NCBI GenBank assembly: GCA_958421655.1
Contig: CATZMG010000004.1
Coordinates: 1-47,894, forward strand
Reading direction: 5' to 3'
Length of the DNA: 47,894 nt
Source: an uncultured Collinsella sp.
GTDB lineage: Bacteria > Actinomycetota > Coriobacteriia > Coriobacteriales > Coriobacteriaceae
Part shown: positions 17,182-25,411 of the stretch, piece after piece
How the letters are laid out: each line of letters opens with the position of its first letter
How positions within the stretch are numbered: position 1 is the stretch's first letter
Notes under the pieces: generated by a model
Told to the model about the DNA's origin: nothing
Seen by the model: only the letters and a program-made list of their open reading frames with translations
The model's database searches: none
Translations under genes and position numbers: made by a program

Positions 17182-17805
17182 TTATTTGGTTGTTAGGGTT
17201 AGTAGGTCGTTGGGGGTTTTGAGGTTGTAGGTGGCGTTTGGGATATCTTGGTGTGATCCCCATGCTGCTCTGGCAAAACTGACCCCTGCTGAAGTTGCGC
17301 ATTGTTCGTCGTAGACGGTGTCGCCAACGTAGACGACGTTGCCAGGATTCGCGCCCGTACGCCGGAGATATTCGAGCATGGGAGCGGGTGCGGGTTTATG
17401 TTCGGTTGTGTCTTCGACAAGGATGATGTGCTCAAAATACTTATCGAAGCCAAGGGGTGCAATTTCGTCTGTGTATTCGTCGCGCGCACGTGAGGAGACG
17501 ATGCCAAGTTTGCAGCCGTTGTCGGAGAGTGTTGCGATAACTTCGTGCAAGCCGGGAAACACGCTGATGGTGCTTTTAAAGCTGGCGGCAACTTGGCACC
17601 AGCGATCCAGCGTTGCCTGTGAGTAGATCCCAAGTTTCTCAAGGGCGTTCTTGCCGGGTATGCCGAGGGCAAATTCAAGCTCGTGTCGGGGGAGCGTTTT
17701 GCCGGTTTCTTCTTGGATAATCTGGCCAAGCGATGACAGCACGCTTTCTTCTGTATCTGCCAATGTCCCATCAACGTCAAACACGATATGGTCAAAGTGC
17801 TTCAT
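17182..17805 (-). CDS. HAD-family phosphatase (phosphoglycolate phosphatase-like)
   Basis: The 207-residue HAD subfamily IA hydrolase has motif I FDVDGTLADT (nucleophile Asp10), motif II in GIVSSR, a Lys in EHKPAPAPM and motif IV VYVGDTVYD. The helical cap lies at residues about 15-85. Such enzymes dephosphorylate small sugar phosphates or phosphoglycolate; the substrate cannot be told from sequence. GAGGAGC precedes the ATG. It follows the AraC-type gene by 56 nt on the same strand and may be co-transcribed with it. Confidence 0.88.
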   Translation of the reverse strand: MKHFDHIVFDVDGTLADTEESVLSSLGQIIQEETGKTLPRHELEFALGIPGKNALEKLGIYSQATLDRWCQVAASFKSTISVFPGLHEVIATLSDNGCKLGIVSSRARDEYTDEIAPLGFDKYFEHIILVEDTTEHKPAPAPMLEYLRRTGANPGNVVYVGDTVYDEQCATSAGVSFARAAWGSHQDIPNATYNLKTPNDLLTLTTK

Positions 17806-17861
17806 ATGGTTGCTCCTCTCTATTGTTTGCCTGCAAGTTTGATGCGGTGACAGAAGAAAGG

Positions 17862-18800
17862 CTAGCGGGATTTCTGCCTGGTGCTATCGAGATTCTGCCT
17901 CGCTGCTCGATAGCTCGAAGGAGTGCATCCCATTTGTTCTTTAAATACCTGGCCAAGATGGCTTGCTGTCGCAAAGCCGCATTGGCGCGCGACTGTCTGG
18001 ACCGTTCGCGTGGTGTGTGCCAAAAGTTCGCAAGCACGGTTTACGCGGTATGCGCGCAGATATGCCGCCGGGGTCGTTCCTGCGCAAGCTTCGATAATGC
18101 GGTAACACTCTCTTTCGCTTACGCCGGCTGCAGATGCCATCTGGGGCACATCTATAGCGGCTGCATAGTTTGCGCGGATATAGTCCAGGATTGCCTTGAA
18201 CTGTACGTCGCGGTTGGTCATCCAAGAGGCGTTGTCGGAGGAAAAGAGCGGTTCGGCCTTGGCGTAAATCTGAATCCAGAGCTCTGACAAGCTATTCCGA
18301 AGCGCCATCTCGTTCTGCGGCCGTTGAAGGTCGTGGTTAAAGGAACTCTTTAGCGAATCGATAAAGGGCATATCGTCGGGGTTGGTGGGCGACCATTTGA
18401 GCACATCGACGCCTCGACATTGCAGCAAAGGATTGATATAGCGCTTTTGAAGGCGTCCCGCGGGATCGCCGAGCATCGACGGCTGAAAGATATGCAACAT
18501 TTGAATGGCTGGTGCCGAATTGGGTGATTGCAGCGTGCTGTGCAAAACGCCGCCGTTGATAAAGCCGGCGGACCCTTCCCCAAAGCGTACGTGCTCATGA
18601 GCCGCGCGCGTTCGATAGTCAATCGCTCCCTGCTCCATGTAGAAAAGCTCAACCTCGGAATGCCAGTGCCAGGGGACGGAATTGTCCGGATAGCGAGCGA
18701 ATTCTGCGCGTTCGGCAATATAGGGCCAGTCTTCGGCGGTCTCGGGAAACGCTTCCTCGCGTCCTCCGCGGTGCAATTCTATGTGATCCATGTTTCGCAT
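17862..18800 (-). CDS. AraC-family regulator with N-terminal cupin domain
   Basis: The 312-residue protein has a cupin-like N-terminal sensor (SVPWHWHSEVELFYMEQG) and a C-terminal double HTH (VPQMASAAGVSERECYRII and TVARQCGFATASHLGQVFKEQMGCTPSSYR). This is the architecture of sugar-responsive AraC activators. ATG at 18800 or 18791 is possible; a TATACT lies only about 8 nt upstream of the first, which would give a nearly leaderless mRNA if it is the -10. Target genes are unknown; only the HAD phosphatase is nearby on the same strand. Confidence 0.88.
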   Translation of the reverse strand: MRNMDHIELHRGGREEAFPETAEDWPYIAERAEFARYPDNSVPWHWHSEVELFYMEQGAIDYRTRAAHEHVRFGEGSAGFINGGVLHSTLQSPNSAPAIQMLHIFQPSMLGDPAGRLQKRYINPLLQCRGVDVLKWSPTNPDDMPFIDSLKSSFNHDLQRPQNEMALRNSLSELWIQIYAKAEPLFSSDNASWMTNRDVQFKAILDYIRANYAAAIDVPQMASAAGVSERECYRIIEACAGTTPAAYLRAYRVNRACELLAHTTRTVQTVARQCGFATASHLGQVFKEQMGCTPSSYRAARQNLDSTRQKSR

Positions 18801-18825
18801 GGCATCAGTATAAAGCGCGATGGGC

Positions 18826-19035
18826 TTAGATTGCTCTTGCCTGTTCGGGGAACGCCTTGTCTAGGGATGCTTGGAGCTTTTCGAAGGATGCTCGTAAGTT
18901 GAGGCTCTGATCGGCTGAGCGCTTGGTTTTTGTGGTGTGGGAGTCGAGGAGACCGTTTCTCTGTGTCGGGGGGAAGGAGAAAAGGTTTGCATGTTTTAGG
19001 GATGGCTGCTGTGCTGCGTCATTGGAAGAATGCAT
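18826..19035 (-). CDS. Possible small protein, unknown
   Basis: A 69-codon frame, rich in Ser, Gln and Lys, with GAGGAGG about 10 nt upstream of its ATG. I recognise no family. The C-terminal third (SLNLRASFEKLQASLDKAF) could form an amphipathic helix. Immediately upstream, another minus-strand frame without ATG ends PERNLLVDIEEAA at about 19040, so this stretch may be remains of a longer gene. Low certainty. Confidence 0.25.
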   Translation of the reverse strand: MHSSNDAAQQPSLKHANLFSFPPTQRNGLLDSHTTKTKRSADQSLNLRASFEKLQASLDKAFPEQARAI

Positions 19036-19288
19036 GCTTATGCGGCCTCCTCGATGTCCACCAATAGATTGCGCTCGGGGTATGCTGCTAGGTCCCGTGC
19101 GCTGGCAGTATTATGCCGCGGCTGCTGCAAAGAAGCGCTAAAGAAAGGCTTAACCTGGTTTGGTGTTACGATGAAGCCGCAGGTCAAAGCTATCGAGTAA
19201 TACTCTTGAAAGGTTTTGAGCTTAAGGGCTTTCTAAGGTTTGTGGCGCGGATGTGGCTCGCCTGTGTGGGGCGTGTGAATGCTCGCTG
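19036..19288. other. Gene-free stretch with repeat-like element
   Basis: No confident gene. AGAAAGGCTTAA near 19141 pairs imperfectly with TTAAGGGCTTTCT near 19226. Between them, GATGAAGCCGCAGGT (from 19174) closely matches GATGAAACCGCAGGT at about 23553, also inside an inverted repeat. Confidence 0.35.
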
Positions 19289-20275
19289 TTAGCGCTGCGG
19301 CTCTGCGGCGCGCACCTGCTCGATGACCTTTTCCATCGTGGTGTCGATGCGGTCTTTTTTGAGCTCGCATTCCCAGATGGTTATGGGCGTCCAGCCCATT
19401 TGAGTGAGCGCTGCCACGGCGGCGCGATCGCGTTCGACGTTGCGACGGAACTTTGCCTCCCAAAACTCAACGTTGCGCTTGGGCTGGCTCGGATTGCACT
19501 TGGGGCAGCGGTGCCAAAAGCAGCCGTTGACGAAGATGGCGATCTTGCGTCCGGGGAAGGCGATATCGGGCTTGCCGGGTACCTTCCATTCCAAACGATA
19601 GCCCGTAAGGCCCGCGGCGCGCAGGCGCTGGCGAACGAGCAGCTCGGGTTTGGTGTTCGCACGCTTGTTGCCCTTCATGGACTTTTTTATAGCGGCGCGA
19701 CGGCGCACGAGTTCACGCTCGTCGGCGGAAAGGTCCGAGGTGTCGATGCCGTCGAGCAGGCCGGGCTTGGGGCGCTTTTTGCTGCGGCGCTTGGCTTTGC
19801 GCTTGGGTTTGGTAACGGGCTCGTCGGCTGTGGTGGACTCGGTGTCGTTGGCGGCGTTAGCCTCAAGCCGATCTTCCTTCAGCTCAATCAGGGCATCGAT
19901 AAGCCCCTTGTCGGCGGGCATCCATTCCACCGTGGCAAGCGAGGCGCGCGGAATCCAGCGGATATCGAGCTGTCGGTCATGTTTCTGAGGCTCATCGGAT
20001 TCATCGGCGAGTGAGCAGTAGTAGCACTCCATGGAGAGATGAAAATCGGGGTAGTCATACTCAACGGTATAGAAATCGCGCAGGTTGGTAACTTTTACCT
20101 GCAGCTCTTCCATGAGCTCGCGGCGCACGGCGTCTTCGGGTGTCTCGCCGCGCATGAGCTTGCCGCCCGGGAATTCCCAAAGTCCTTGCATGTCGCCGTA
20201 GCCGCGCTGCACGGCAAGCAGCTCATCGGATCCTTCTTTGCGAATGATCCCAGCGGCAACATGAACAGTCTTCAA
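19289..20275 (-). CDS. Nudix hydrolase fused to Vsr mismatch endonuclease
   Basis: A single 328-residue frame joins two repair enzymes. Residues 1-130 are a MutT-like Nudix domain: WEFPGGKLMRGETPEDAV then RELMEELQV (Nudix box, with Gln in place of the last Gly). Residues about 135-180 form a basic linker (KPKRKAKRRSKKRPKPG). Residues 186-320 are Vsr: NTKPELLVRQRLRAAGL, PGKPDIAF (catalytic Asp237), FVNGCFWHRCPKC (His255) and WECELKK; Cys252, 257, 260 and 303 could hold the structural zinc. Vsr nicks T:G mismatches beside Dcm-type sites; MutT clears oxidised dGTP. Start is TTG at 20275 with GAGAGGA upstream; no ATG fits. No cytosine methyltransferase lies within the window. Confidence 0.88.
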   Translation of the reverse strand: MKTVHVAAGIIRKEGSDELLAVQRGYGDMQGLWEFPGGKLMRGETPEDAVRRELMEELQVKVTNLRDFYTVEYDYPDFHLSMECYYCSLADESDEPQKHDRQLDIRWIPRASLATVEWMPADKGLIDALIELKEDRLEANAANDTESTTADEPVTKPKRKAKRRSKKRPKPGLLDGIDTSDLSADERELVRRRAAIKKSMKGNKRANTKPELLVRQRLRAAGLTGYRLEWKVPGKPDIAFPGRKIAIFVNGCFWHRCPKCNPSQPKRNVEFWEAKFRRNVERDRAAVAALTQMGWTPITIWECELKKDRIDTTMEKVIEQVRAAEPQR

Positions 20276-20375
20276 CAGGAGTCCTCTCTCAATATCATCA
20301 CGTGGCAGGCTAGCTACCCCTACCTTACACAACGGTAAGGCAAGCGTAAGCCATATCGATGGTAGCTGACTCGTC

Positions 20376-20413
20376 TTCTTGCGACTATAGATGCCGTAGA
20401 CTAATCGCAAGAA
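20376..20413. promoter_or_regulatory. Inverted repeat upstream of ABC operon
   Basis: TTCTTGCGA (20376-20384) and TCGCAAGAA (20405-20413) are exact reverse complements 20 nt apart, directly before the ABC ATP-binding gene, possibly an operator or leader hairpin. Confidence 0.45.
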
Positions 20414-20423
20414 AGGACTCGGT

Positions 20424-21209
20424 ATGCAAACCACGCACATGGCGACCCCGGTACTGGAGGTCGCGCATCTCGAAAAGGTATACGGAGCGCTAGGCAACGT
20501 GACCCGCGCGCTCAACGACGTCAGCTTTACCGTCAACCGCGGTGAATTTGTTGGCATCATGGGCGCTTCGGGCTCGGGCAAGTCGACGTTGCTCAACTGC
20601 GTGTCGACCATTGATAGCGCCACGAGCGGCACGATCCGCATCAACGGCCAGGACGTGACGCGCATGAAGCAGGCTAAGCTTTCGCAGTTCCGCCGCGAAG
20701 AGCTCGGCTTTATCTTCCAGGACTCCAACCTGCTCGATACGCTCACGGCACGCGAGAACATCGCCCTGCCGCTCACCATTGCCCGCACAAACTCGGCAGA
20801 GATCTCGACCCGCGTGCAGGATGTGGCCGCGCGTCTGTCTATCAGTCAGGTGCTCGACAAGTATCCCTACCAGATGTCCGGCGGTCAGCAGCAGCGCGTT
20901 GCCGCGGCCCGCGCGCTCGTCACCGACCCCACCATGATCATGGCCGACGAGCCCACCGGCGCCCTCGATTCCAAGAGTGCCCGCCTGCTGCTCGAGAGCC
21001 TGGAGGCCCTCAATCGCCGCCTGCGCGCCACGGTGCTCATGGTCACGCACGACAGCTTTGCCGCCAGCTACACGAGCCGCGTGCTGTTTATCCGCGACGG
21101 CAAGATCTTCACCGAGCTGCGCCGCGGCGACACCGACCGTCGCGAGTTCTTCGACCGCATTATGGAGGTCGTTGCCATGATGGGCGGTGAGGGCTCCGAT
21201 GCTCTGTAA
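20424..21209 (+). CDS. ABC transporter ATP-binding protein (BceA-like)
   Basis: The 261-residue ATPase has Walker A GASGSGKST, Q-loop FIFQDSNLLDTLT, signature MSGGQQQRVAAARAL, Walker B MIMADEPTGALD and H-loop VTHD. The MacB/BceA subgroup powers FtsX-type permeases that protect against peptide antibiotics or sense cell-wall stress. AAGAAAGGA precedes the ATG. The permease gene overlaps its 3' end by 11 nt. No histidine kinase/response regulator pair is adjacent, which Bce systems usually have. Confidence 0.93.
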   Translation: MQTTHMATPVLEVAHLEKVYGALGNVTRALNDVSFTVNRGEFVGIMGASGSGKSTLLNCVSTIDSATSGTIRINGQDVTRMKQAKLSQFRREELGFIFQDSNLLDTLTARENIALPLTIARTNSAEISTRVQDVAARLSISQVLDKYPYQMSGGQQQRVAAARALVTDPTMIMADEPTGALDSKSARLLLESLEALNRRLRATVLMVTHDSFAASYTSRVLFIRDGKIFTELRRGDTDRREFFDRIMEVVAMMGGEGSDAL

Positions 21210-23400
21210 ACTCGCTTGGGGCAACGTCCGCCGCGCCGGTCGCGACTACCTTGTCTACCTTTTGACGCTCACCCTGGGCGTCACGGTCTTCTATGCCTTT
21301 AACACCATCTCAATGCAGGTCGACATCGCCGGCATCGATGAAGAGGGCTTGGCGCAGGTTATGGGCAGCATGCTCGGCGACCTGACGTACTTTTTGGCCG
21401 GTGTCATGGCCTTTTTGATGGTGTATGCCAATAACTTCATCATGAAACGCCGCAAAAAGGAGTTTGGCCTGTACCAGGTGCTCGGCATGGGGCGCGGGCG
21501 CGTCGCCACGATCATGGCGCTCGAGACGGTGATTGTCTCGGTGGTGGCCTTTGTCGCCGGCATTGTGCTGGGTGTGGGACTCTCCCAGCTCATGACGTTC
21601 TTTACGGCCTCGCTCTTTAAGACACAGATCGCCAATTTCCACTTCTTTTTCTCGATGCATGCGTTCAATCTGACCCTTGCCTGCATGCTCGTAATGTTTG
21701 TGCTCACGCTACTGCTGAACCTCCGCGCCGTGCGTCGTACCAAACTCATCGAGCTTATGGGTGCCGAGCGTCGCAACGAGAGCATCAAGACACGCAACCC
21801 CTGGATCGCGATTGCCATCTTTGCCGTGGGTGCGGTGCTTGTGGGCGTGGCCTATTACCGTCTGCTACGTGATGGGTTCCCGCTAACCGCGACGGATAGC
21901 AAGCTGCAAGAGGCCATGAACCAGTTTGGTATTACGACCGCTATGGTTACCGTGGGCACCTTTGCCCTGTTCTGGGGACTCTCGGGCATGCTCATCAAGC
22001 TGCTGCAGAGCCTGCGCAGCGTGTATTGGCGCGGCCTCAATATGTTTACCGTGCGTCAGCTTTCGGCCAAGGTCAATACGGTGTGCTTTTCGATGGGCGT
22101 CATCGCGATGATTCTGTTCCTCGCCATCACCTCGGTGACCTGCGGTATGTCGATCGCCAACGTGATGAATGAGAATCTGGAGCGCTATACGCCGGCCGAT
22201 ATGTCGCAGACGTATATCTATTACACGCCCGAAACGCTCGACTACTACAAGGAGTATGTCAATCCGTCTGAGGCCGATCGCATGGTGCTGGCCGATACAA
22301 CGGTCGATTTGTACGCTGCATGGCACGGCAGGGGCAAGTCGGCGGACAACAACGACGAGACCGGCAAGAAGGTCAGTATCGCCGATGTTGCCGGTGAGCA
22401 TGTGCAGATCGATTCGTATCTGAGTTACCCGCTTGGCGGCTCGGATCCTTCGGTGACTCCAAGTGAGATGTGCAAGACCATGGGCGAAAAGCTTCCCAGG
22501 GCGTTCGGGGGTAGCAATGCCGATACGATGGGCCTGTTTGTGACGCCGGCGAGCCAGTACAACAAACTGCGCCAGATGATGGGCGAGGAGCCGGTGAGCA
22601 TTGGCCTCGACCAGTACTTGCTTACGTGTGATATGGGCGGTGATCTGAGCGACCTGTACACCAAGTACATGGCCGGCGGCCATATCCTCACCTTGGGCGG
22701 GCATGAGCTCAAGCCCGCAACCGATAAGTCGGACAAGGACACGGCGGCCATCGCCAACTCGGCGATGAGCAGTAATCCGGGTACCGTCGTCGTTGCCGAC
22801 GAGCTGTTGTCCCAACTTAATCTGCAGCCGTATTCCAGTAGCCTGCTCGTTAACTACAAACAGGGGATGGATACGACCGAGGCAGACGAGAGCATTAAAT
22901 ACACGGTGCTCGACAATCTGCTCGTTGACGGCAAGGAGCCGGGGTCGTGGGGAATCTTCATCACACGCTCCGAGATGTACACGCAGGCAGCGCAAATGAA
23001 CGGCATGATTAGCTATCTGGCTATCTACATTGGCTTTGTTCTGGTCGTTGCGTGCGCGGCGATACTGTCGATCCAGCAGCTCTCCAATGTGGCCGACGGC
23101 AGCCGCAACTATCGTGTGCTGGCACAGATCGGCTGTGACGACCGCCAGATTCGCCATTCGGTGATGGCGCAGCAAGCGGTATTCTATTTGTTCCCGCTGG
23201 CAGTGGGGCTGGCTCACTCCTTTGTGGCGCTCAAGGTGATCATCGAGCTGGTGAGCACGTTCGGCAACATGAGCATAGGCGGCACCGTGGGCCTCACCTG
23301 TGCAATCTTCCTGGCAGCATACGGTGGCTACTTCCTGGTGACCTACCTCATGAGCGCCGGCATGGTGCAAGCTGCCATAGCCACCCGCTACAGCGAGTAA
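21199..23400 (+). CDS. FtsX-type ABC permease (BceB-like)
   Basis: The 733-residue protein begins MLCKLAWGNVRRAGRDYLVY, typical of BceB/YxdM permeases. It has one N-terminal membrane segment, three more to about residue 180, two near 200-300, a large extracytoplasmic domain (about 320-610), and a C-terminal group with SIQQLSNVADGSRNYRVLAQIGCD. Ten-helix topology with a big insert fits the Bce family. The ATG at 21199 has GGTGAGG upstream; a GTG at 21187 is possible. A strong terminator follows the stop. Confidence 0.9.
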   Translation: MLCKLAWGNVRRAGRDYLVYLLTLTLGVTVFYAFNTISMQVDIAGIDEEGLAQVMGSMLGDLTYFLAGVMAFLMVYANNFIMKRRKKEFGLYQVLGMGRGRVATIMALETVIVSVVAFVAGIVLGVGLSQLMTFFTASLFKTQIANFHFFFSMHAFNLTLACMLVMFVLTLLLNLRAVRRTKLIELMGAERRNESIKTRNPWIAIAIFAVGAVLVGVAYYRLLRDGFPLTATDSKLQEAMNQFGITTAMVTVGTFALFWGLSGMLIKLLQSLRSVYWRGLNMFTVRQLSAKVNTVCFSMGVIAMILFLAITSVTCGMSIANVMNENLERYTPADMSQTYIYYTPETLDYYKEYVNPSEADRMVLADTTVDLYAAWHGRGKSADNNDETGKKVSIADVAGEHVQIDSYLSYPLGGSDPSVTPSEMCKTMGEKLPRAFGGSNADTMGLFVTPASQYNKLRQMMGEEPVSIGLDQYLLTCDMGGDLSDLYTKYMAGGHILTLGGHELKPATDKSDKDTAAIANSAMSSNPGTVVVADELLSQLNLQPYSSSLLVNYKQGMDTTEADESIKYTVLDNLLVDGKEPGSWGIFITRSEMYTQAAQMNGMISYLAIYIGFVLVVACAAILSIQQLSNVADGSRNYRVLAQIGCDDRQIRHSVMAQQAVFYLFPLAVGLAHSFVALKVIIELVSTFGNMSIGGTVGLTCAIFLAAYGGYFLVTYLMSAGMVQAAIATRYSE

Positions 23401-23438
23401 CAAGCGGGCAAAATCGTCGCAAAATCAGAGGTGTATGA

Positions 23439-23477
23439 CCGCCGCGAAGGGACCAGGGGCCCTTCGCGGCGGTTTTT
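23439..23477 (+). terminator. Intrinsic terminator of ABC operon
   Basis: CCGCCGCGAAGGG (23439-23451) pairs perfectly with CCCTTCGCGGCGG (23460-23472), followed by TTTTT. Confidence 0.9.
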
Positions 23478-23505
23478 GCCAATCTGGTGCGTCTCAGATA
23501 CAAGT

Positions 23506-23625
23506 GAGTAGACTTTTTTGAACCTGCCGAGCACATCGCGACAAATGATCGATGAAACCGCAGGTTAGAGCTGTGCCGTTTTAGGGCGTGCTCGGCCTTC
23601 TGCAAAAAGCCTACTCACTTGGTTT
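23506..23625. repeat. Inverted-repeat element with AGTGAGTAG ends
   Basis: CAAGTGAGTAG-CTTTTT on the left is matched by AAAAAG-CTACTCACTTG on the right, with a second matching pair GCCGAGCAC / GTGCTCGGC inside. The centre carries GATGAAACCGCAGGT, also present near 19174. It encodes nothing convincing and looks like a non-autonomous repeat. Confidence 0.6.
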
Positions 23626-23676
23626 TTTCTGCTAGAAGACCGCCACGAGGGAAGGCAACTCCCTTACGTCGGTTTG

Positions 23677-23729
23677 GACGTTTGCCCAGATAAAACCTGC
23701 CAAAATAAACCTGTTCCTTTTTGGCAGGT
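23677..23729 (-). repeat. 53-bp GGGAC-type repeat, inverted copy left of aroF
   Basis: Its reverse complement matches 25293-25345 at 50 of 53 positions, including 30 identical bases in a row starting ACAGGTTTATTTTGGCAGG. It folds through CTGCCAAAA / TTTTGGCAG. The two copies flank the DAHP synthase gene in opposite orientation. Confidence 0.8.
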
Positions 23730-23904
23730 GGTTTCAGCTGAACGGCGGGCGGTGCGGCTTGGGTGTGCGGGCTCACAACCTGGGGAAACCGAACAGATTG
23801 GGGGCTTGTATGATCGATTCGAGGGGAAACGTGCGACCCGAGGGCATGTTTAACAGAGTGCGCCTGGCCCCCGAAGCCCGGCGCGCATACGATACGCGAG
23901 GGGT

Positions 23905-23955
23905 AGTCGTTGGGGACGTTCTTAAACGACTAGTCAAACAAGAACATCCCCAACG
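23905..23955. repeat. Paired GGGGAC repeat monomers, head to head
   Basis: CGTTGGGGACGTTCTT (23908-23923) and AAGAACATCCCCAACG (23940-23955) are inverted with one mismatch. The first also has its own AGTCGTT/AACGACT hairpin (23905-23911, 23925-23931). Confidence 0.65.
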
Positions 23956-24021
23956 ATTACCCAAAAGGAGCGTCTCCAAGTGCCAGCTCTGGCAACGATG
24001 CAGGTCGAAAAACGTCAGCGA

Positions 24022-24120
24022 AAACCCGCCAGAGCGAGCAAGGTGCCTTGAAGCGAGGCGGCATTGACCTTTTGGTCATGCCGTCGAAGCTGAAAGGCAG
24101 ATTGCCGTTCTGGCGGGTTT
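24022..24120. other. Multi-stem inverted-repeat element 3' of aroF
   Basis: AAACCCGCCAGA (24022-24033) pairs with TCTGGCGGGTTT (24109-24120). Inside, GGCATTGACC (24060-24069) pairs with GGTCATGCC (24074-24082) around a TTTT loop. It lies about 40 nt past the aroF stop and could be part of its 3' end or an independent structured element. Confidence 0.5.
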
Positions 24121-24133
24121 GCAGCGTCGAGCA

Positions 24134-24161
24134 GTTACGCGGTTTGGTAAAACCGCGTAAC
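24134..24161 (-). terminator. Hairpin directly after aroF stop
   Basis: GTTACGCGGTTT and AAACCGCGTAAC (12 bp, loop 4 nt) abut the aroF stop codon. It has no U-tract but is a perfect stem. Confidence 0.6.
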
Positions 24162-25192
24162 TAAATACGCTCCGCGATCTCGTGGATGAGGTAGTCGGTC
24201 TTTTCCCAGCCCAGGCACGGATCGGTGATCGACTTGCCGAAGACGCCGCCATCGACCGGCTGGTTGCCGTCCTCAAGGTAAGACTCGATCATAAAGCCCT
24301 TGACCAGCTTGGAGATGGACTCGTTGCGGCGGCAGCTGTCGAGCACTTCCTTGCAAATGCGATACTGCTCCAGCGGACGCTTGCCCGAATTGTCGTGGTT
24401 GCAGTCGATGATCGCTGCGGGATTGGCATAGCCGGCGTGCTCGGTGTAGCGTTCGGCCAGGCGCTCCAGGTGCTCGTAGTGGTAATTGGGGTAGGTGCGC
24501 CCATCGAGACCGATGTAGCCACGCATAACGGCGTGCGCGAGCGGATTGCCGTCGCACTCGACCTCCCAGTTGCGGAAGATGAAGCTCTGGTGCGCCTGCG
24601 CGGCGTAAATGGAGTTGAGCATAACAGTGGTAGAGCCAGCAGTGGGATTCTTCATGCCGACGGGTACCGAAATGCCGCTCGACACCAGGCGATGCTCCTG
24701 GTTCTCGACCGAGCGTGCGCCCACGGCAACATAGCTCAGCAAGTCGACGAGGTACTGGTAGTTGGAGGGATAGAGCATCTCGTCGGCGGTGAAGAAGCCC
24801 GTTTCCTCAATAACGCGCAGGTGCATATGGCGGATTGCCTTGACGCCCTCGAGCAGGTCATCGGGAGCCTCGGGATTGGGGTTGTGCAGAAGACCCTTGT
24901 AACCGGTGCCCTTGGTGCGCGGCTTATTGGTGTAGACGCGCGGAATGATGATGAGCTTGTCCTTGACCTCCTCGGCGGTCTTGGCCAGTCGGTTCATGTA
25001 TTCGAGGACCGAATCCTCGCGGTCGGCAGAGCACGGGCCGATGATGAGCACCTTGCGTGCGTCCTCGCCGGTAAAGACTTTGGCGACCTCGGCGTCAAAT
25101 GCCTGCTTTTTGGCGGTAAGCTCGGCAGAAAGTGGCATTTCCTCGCGGATCTCCATGGGGATCGGCAGCCTGCGTTTGAATTCCATGGCCAT
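24161..25192 (-). CDS. aroF: 3-deoxy-7-phosphoheptulonate (DAHP) synthase, type I
   Basis: The 343-residue enzyme condenses phosphoenolpyruvate and erythrose-4-P in the first step of aromatic amino-acid synthesis. Type I AroFGH motifs: VLIIGPCSADREDSVLEYMNR near residue 48, PRVYTNKPRTKGTGYKGL, GARSVENQEHR, PVGMKNPTAGS and IIDCNHDNSGK, with C-terminal VDGGVFGKSITDPCLGW. GAGGAGA precedes the ATG. It is a lone gene bounded by inverted 53-bp repeats. Which aromatic amino acid inhibits it cannot be read with certainty. Confidence 0.95.
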   Translation of the reverse strand: MAMEFKRRLPIPMEIREEMPLSAELTAKKQAFDAEVAKVFTGEDARKVLIIGPCSADREDSVLEYMNRLAKTAEEVKDKLIIIPRVYTNKPRTKGTGYKGLLHNPNPEAPDDLLEGVKAIRHMHLRVIEETGFFTADEMLYPSNYQYLVDLLSYVAVGARSVENQEHRLVSSGISVPVGMKNPTAGSTTVMLNSIYAAQAHQSFIFRNWEVECDGNPLAHAVMRGYIGLDGRTYPNYHYEHLERLAERYTEHAGYANPAAIIDCNHDNSGKRPLEQYRICKEVLDSCRRNESISKLVKGFMIESYLEDGNQPVDGGVFGKSITDPCLGWEKTDYLIHEIAERI

Positions 25193-25292
25193 AGGGGTCT
25201 CCTCAATCTATAGAAAGAGCAATAAGCGTATTGCCGAATGCTCGGCATTATCCGCTGTCGCACGCTAAAGTGCAAGCCCTTGTCACCCCGAA

Positions 25293-25345
25293 ACCTACCA
25301 AAAAGGGACAGGTTTATTTTGGCAGGTTTTATCTGGGTAAACGTC
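25293..25345 (+). repeat. 53-bp GGGAC-type repeat, copy right of aroF
   Basis: It contains AAAAAGGGACAGGTTTA and folds through CCAAAA/TTTTGG. It is the partner of the inverted copy at 23677-23729. Confidence 0.8.
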
Positions 25346-25411
25346 GGCGGATGCCGGGAGGGAGCGGCGCCGCGCGGGACCCTAAGGCTGTTGTCGGTTC
25401 CCTAGGAAATA

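Noticed and set aside
18923..19141. 72-codon plus-strand frame
   Set aside because: Low-complexity end (poly-Ala) and no ribosome site; overlaps a slightly better minus-strand candidate.
23759..24067. 102-codon plus-strand frame
   Set aside because: It spans two repeat elements and hairpins, and shows no motif.
24182..25213. Plus-strand frame of 343 codons opposite DAHP synthase
   Set aside because: Mirror of a well-identified gene in GC-rich DNA; low-complexity Val/Ala/Gly content.
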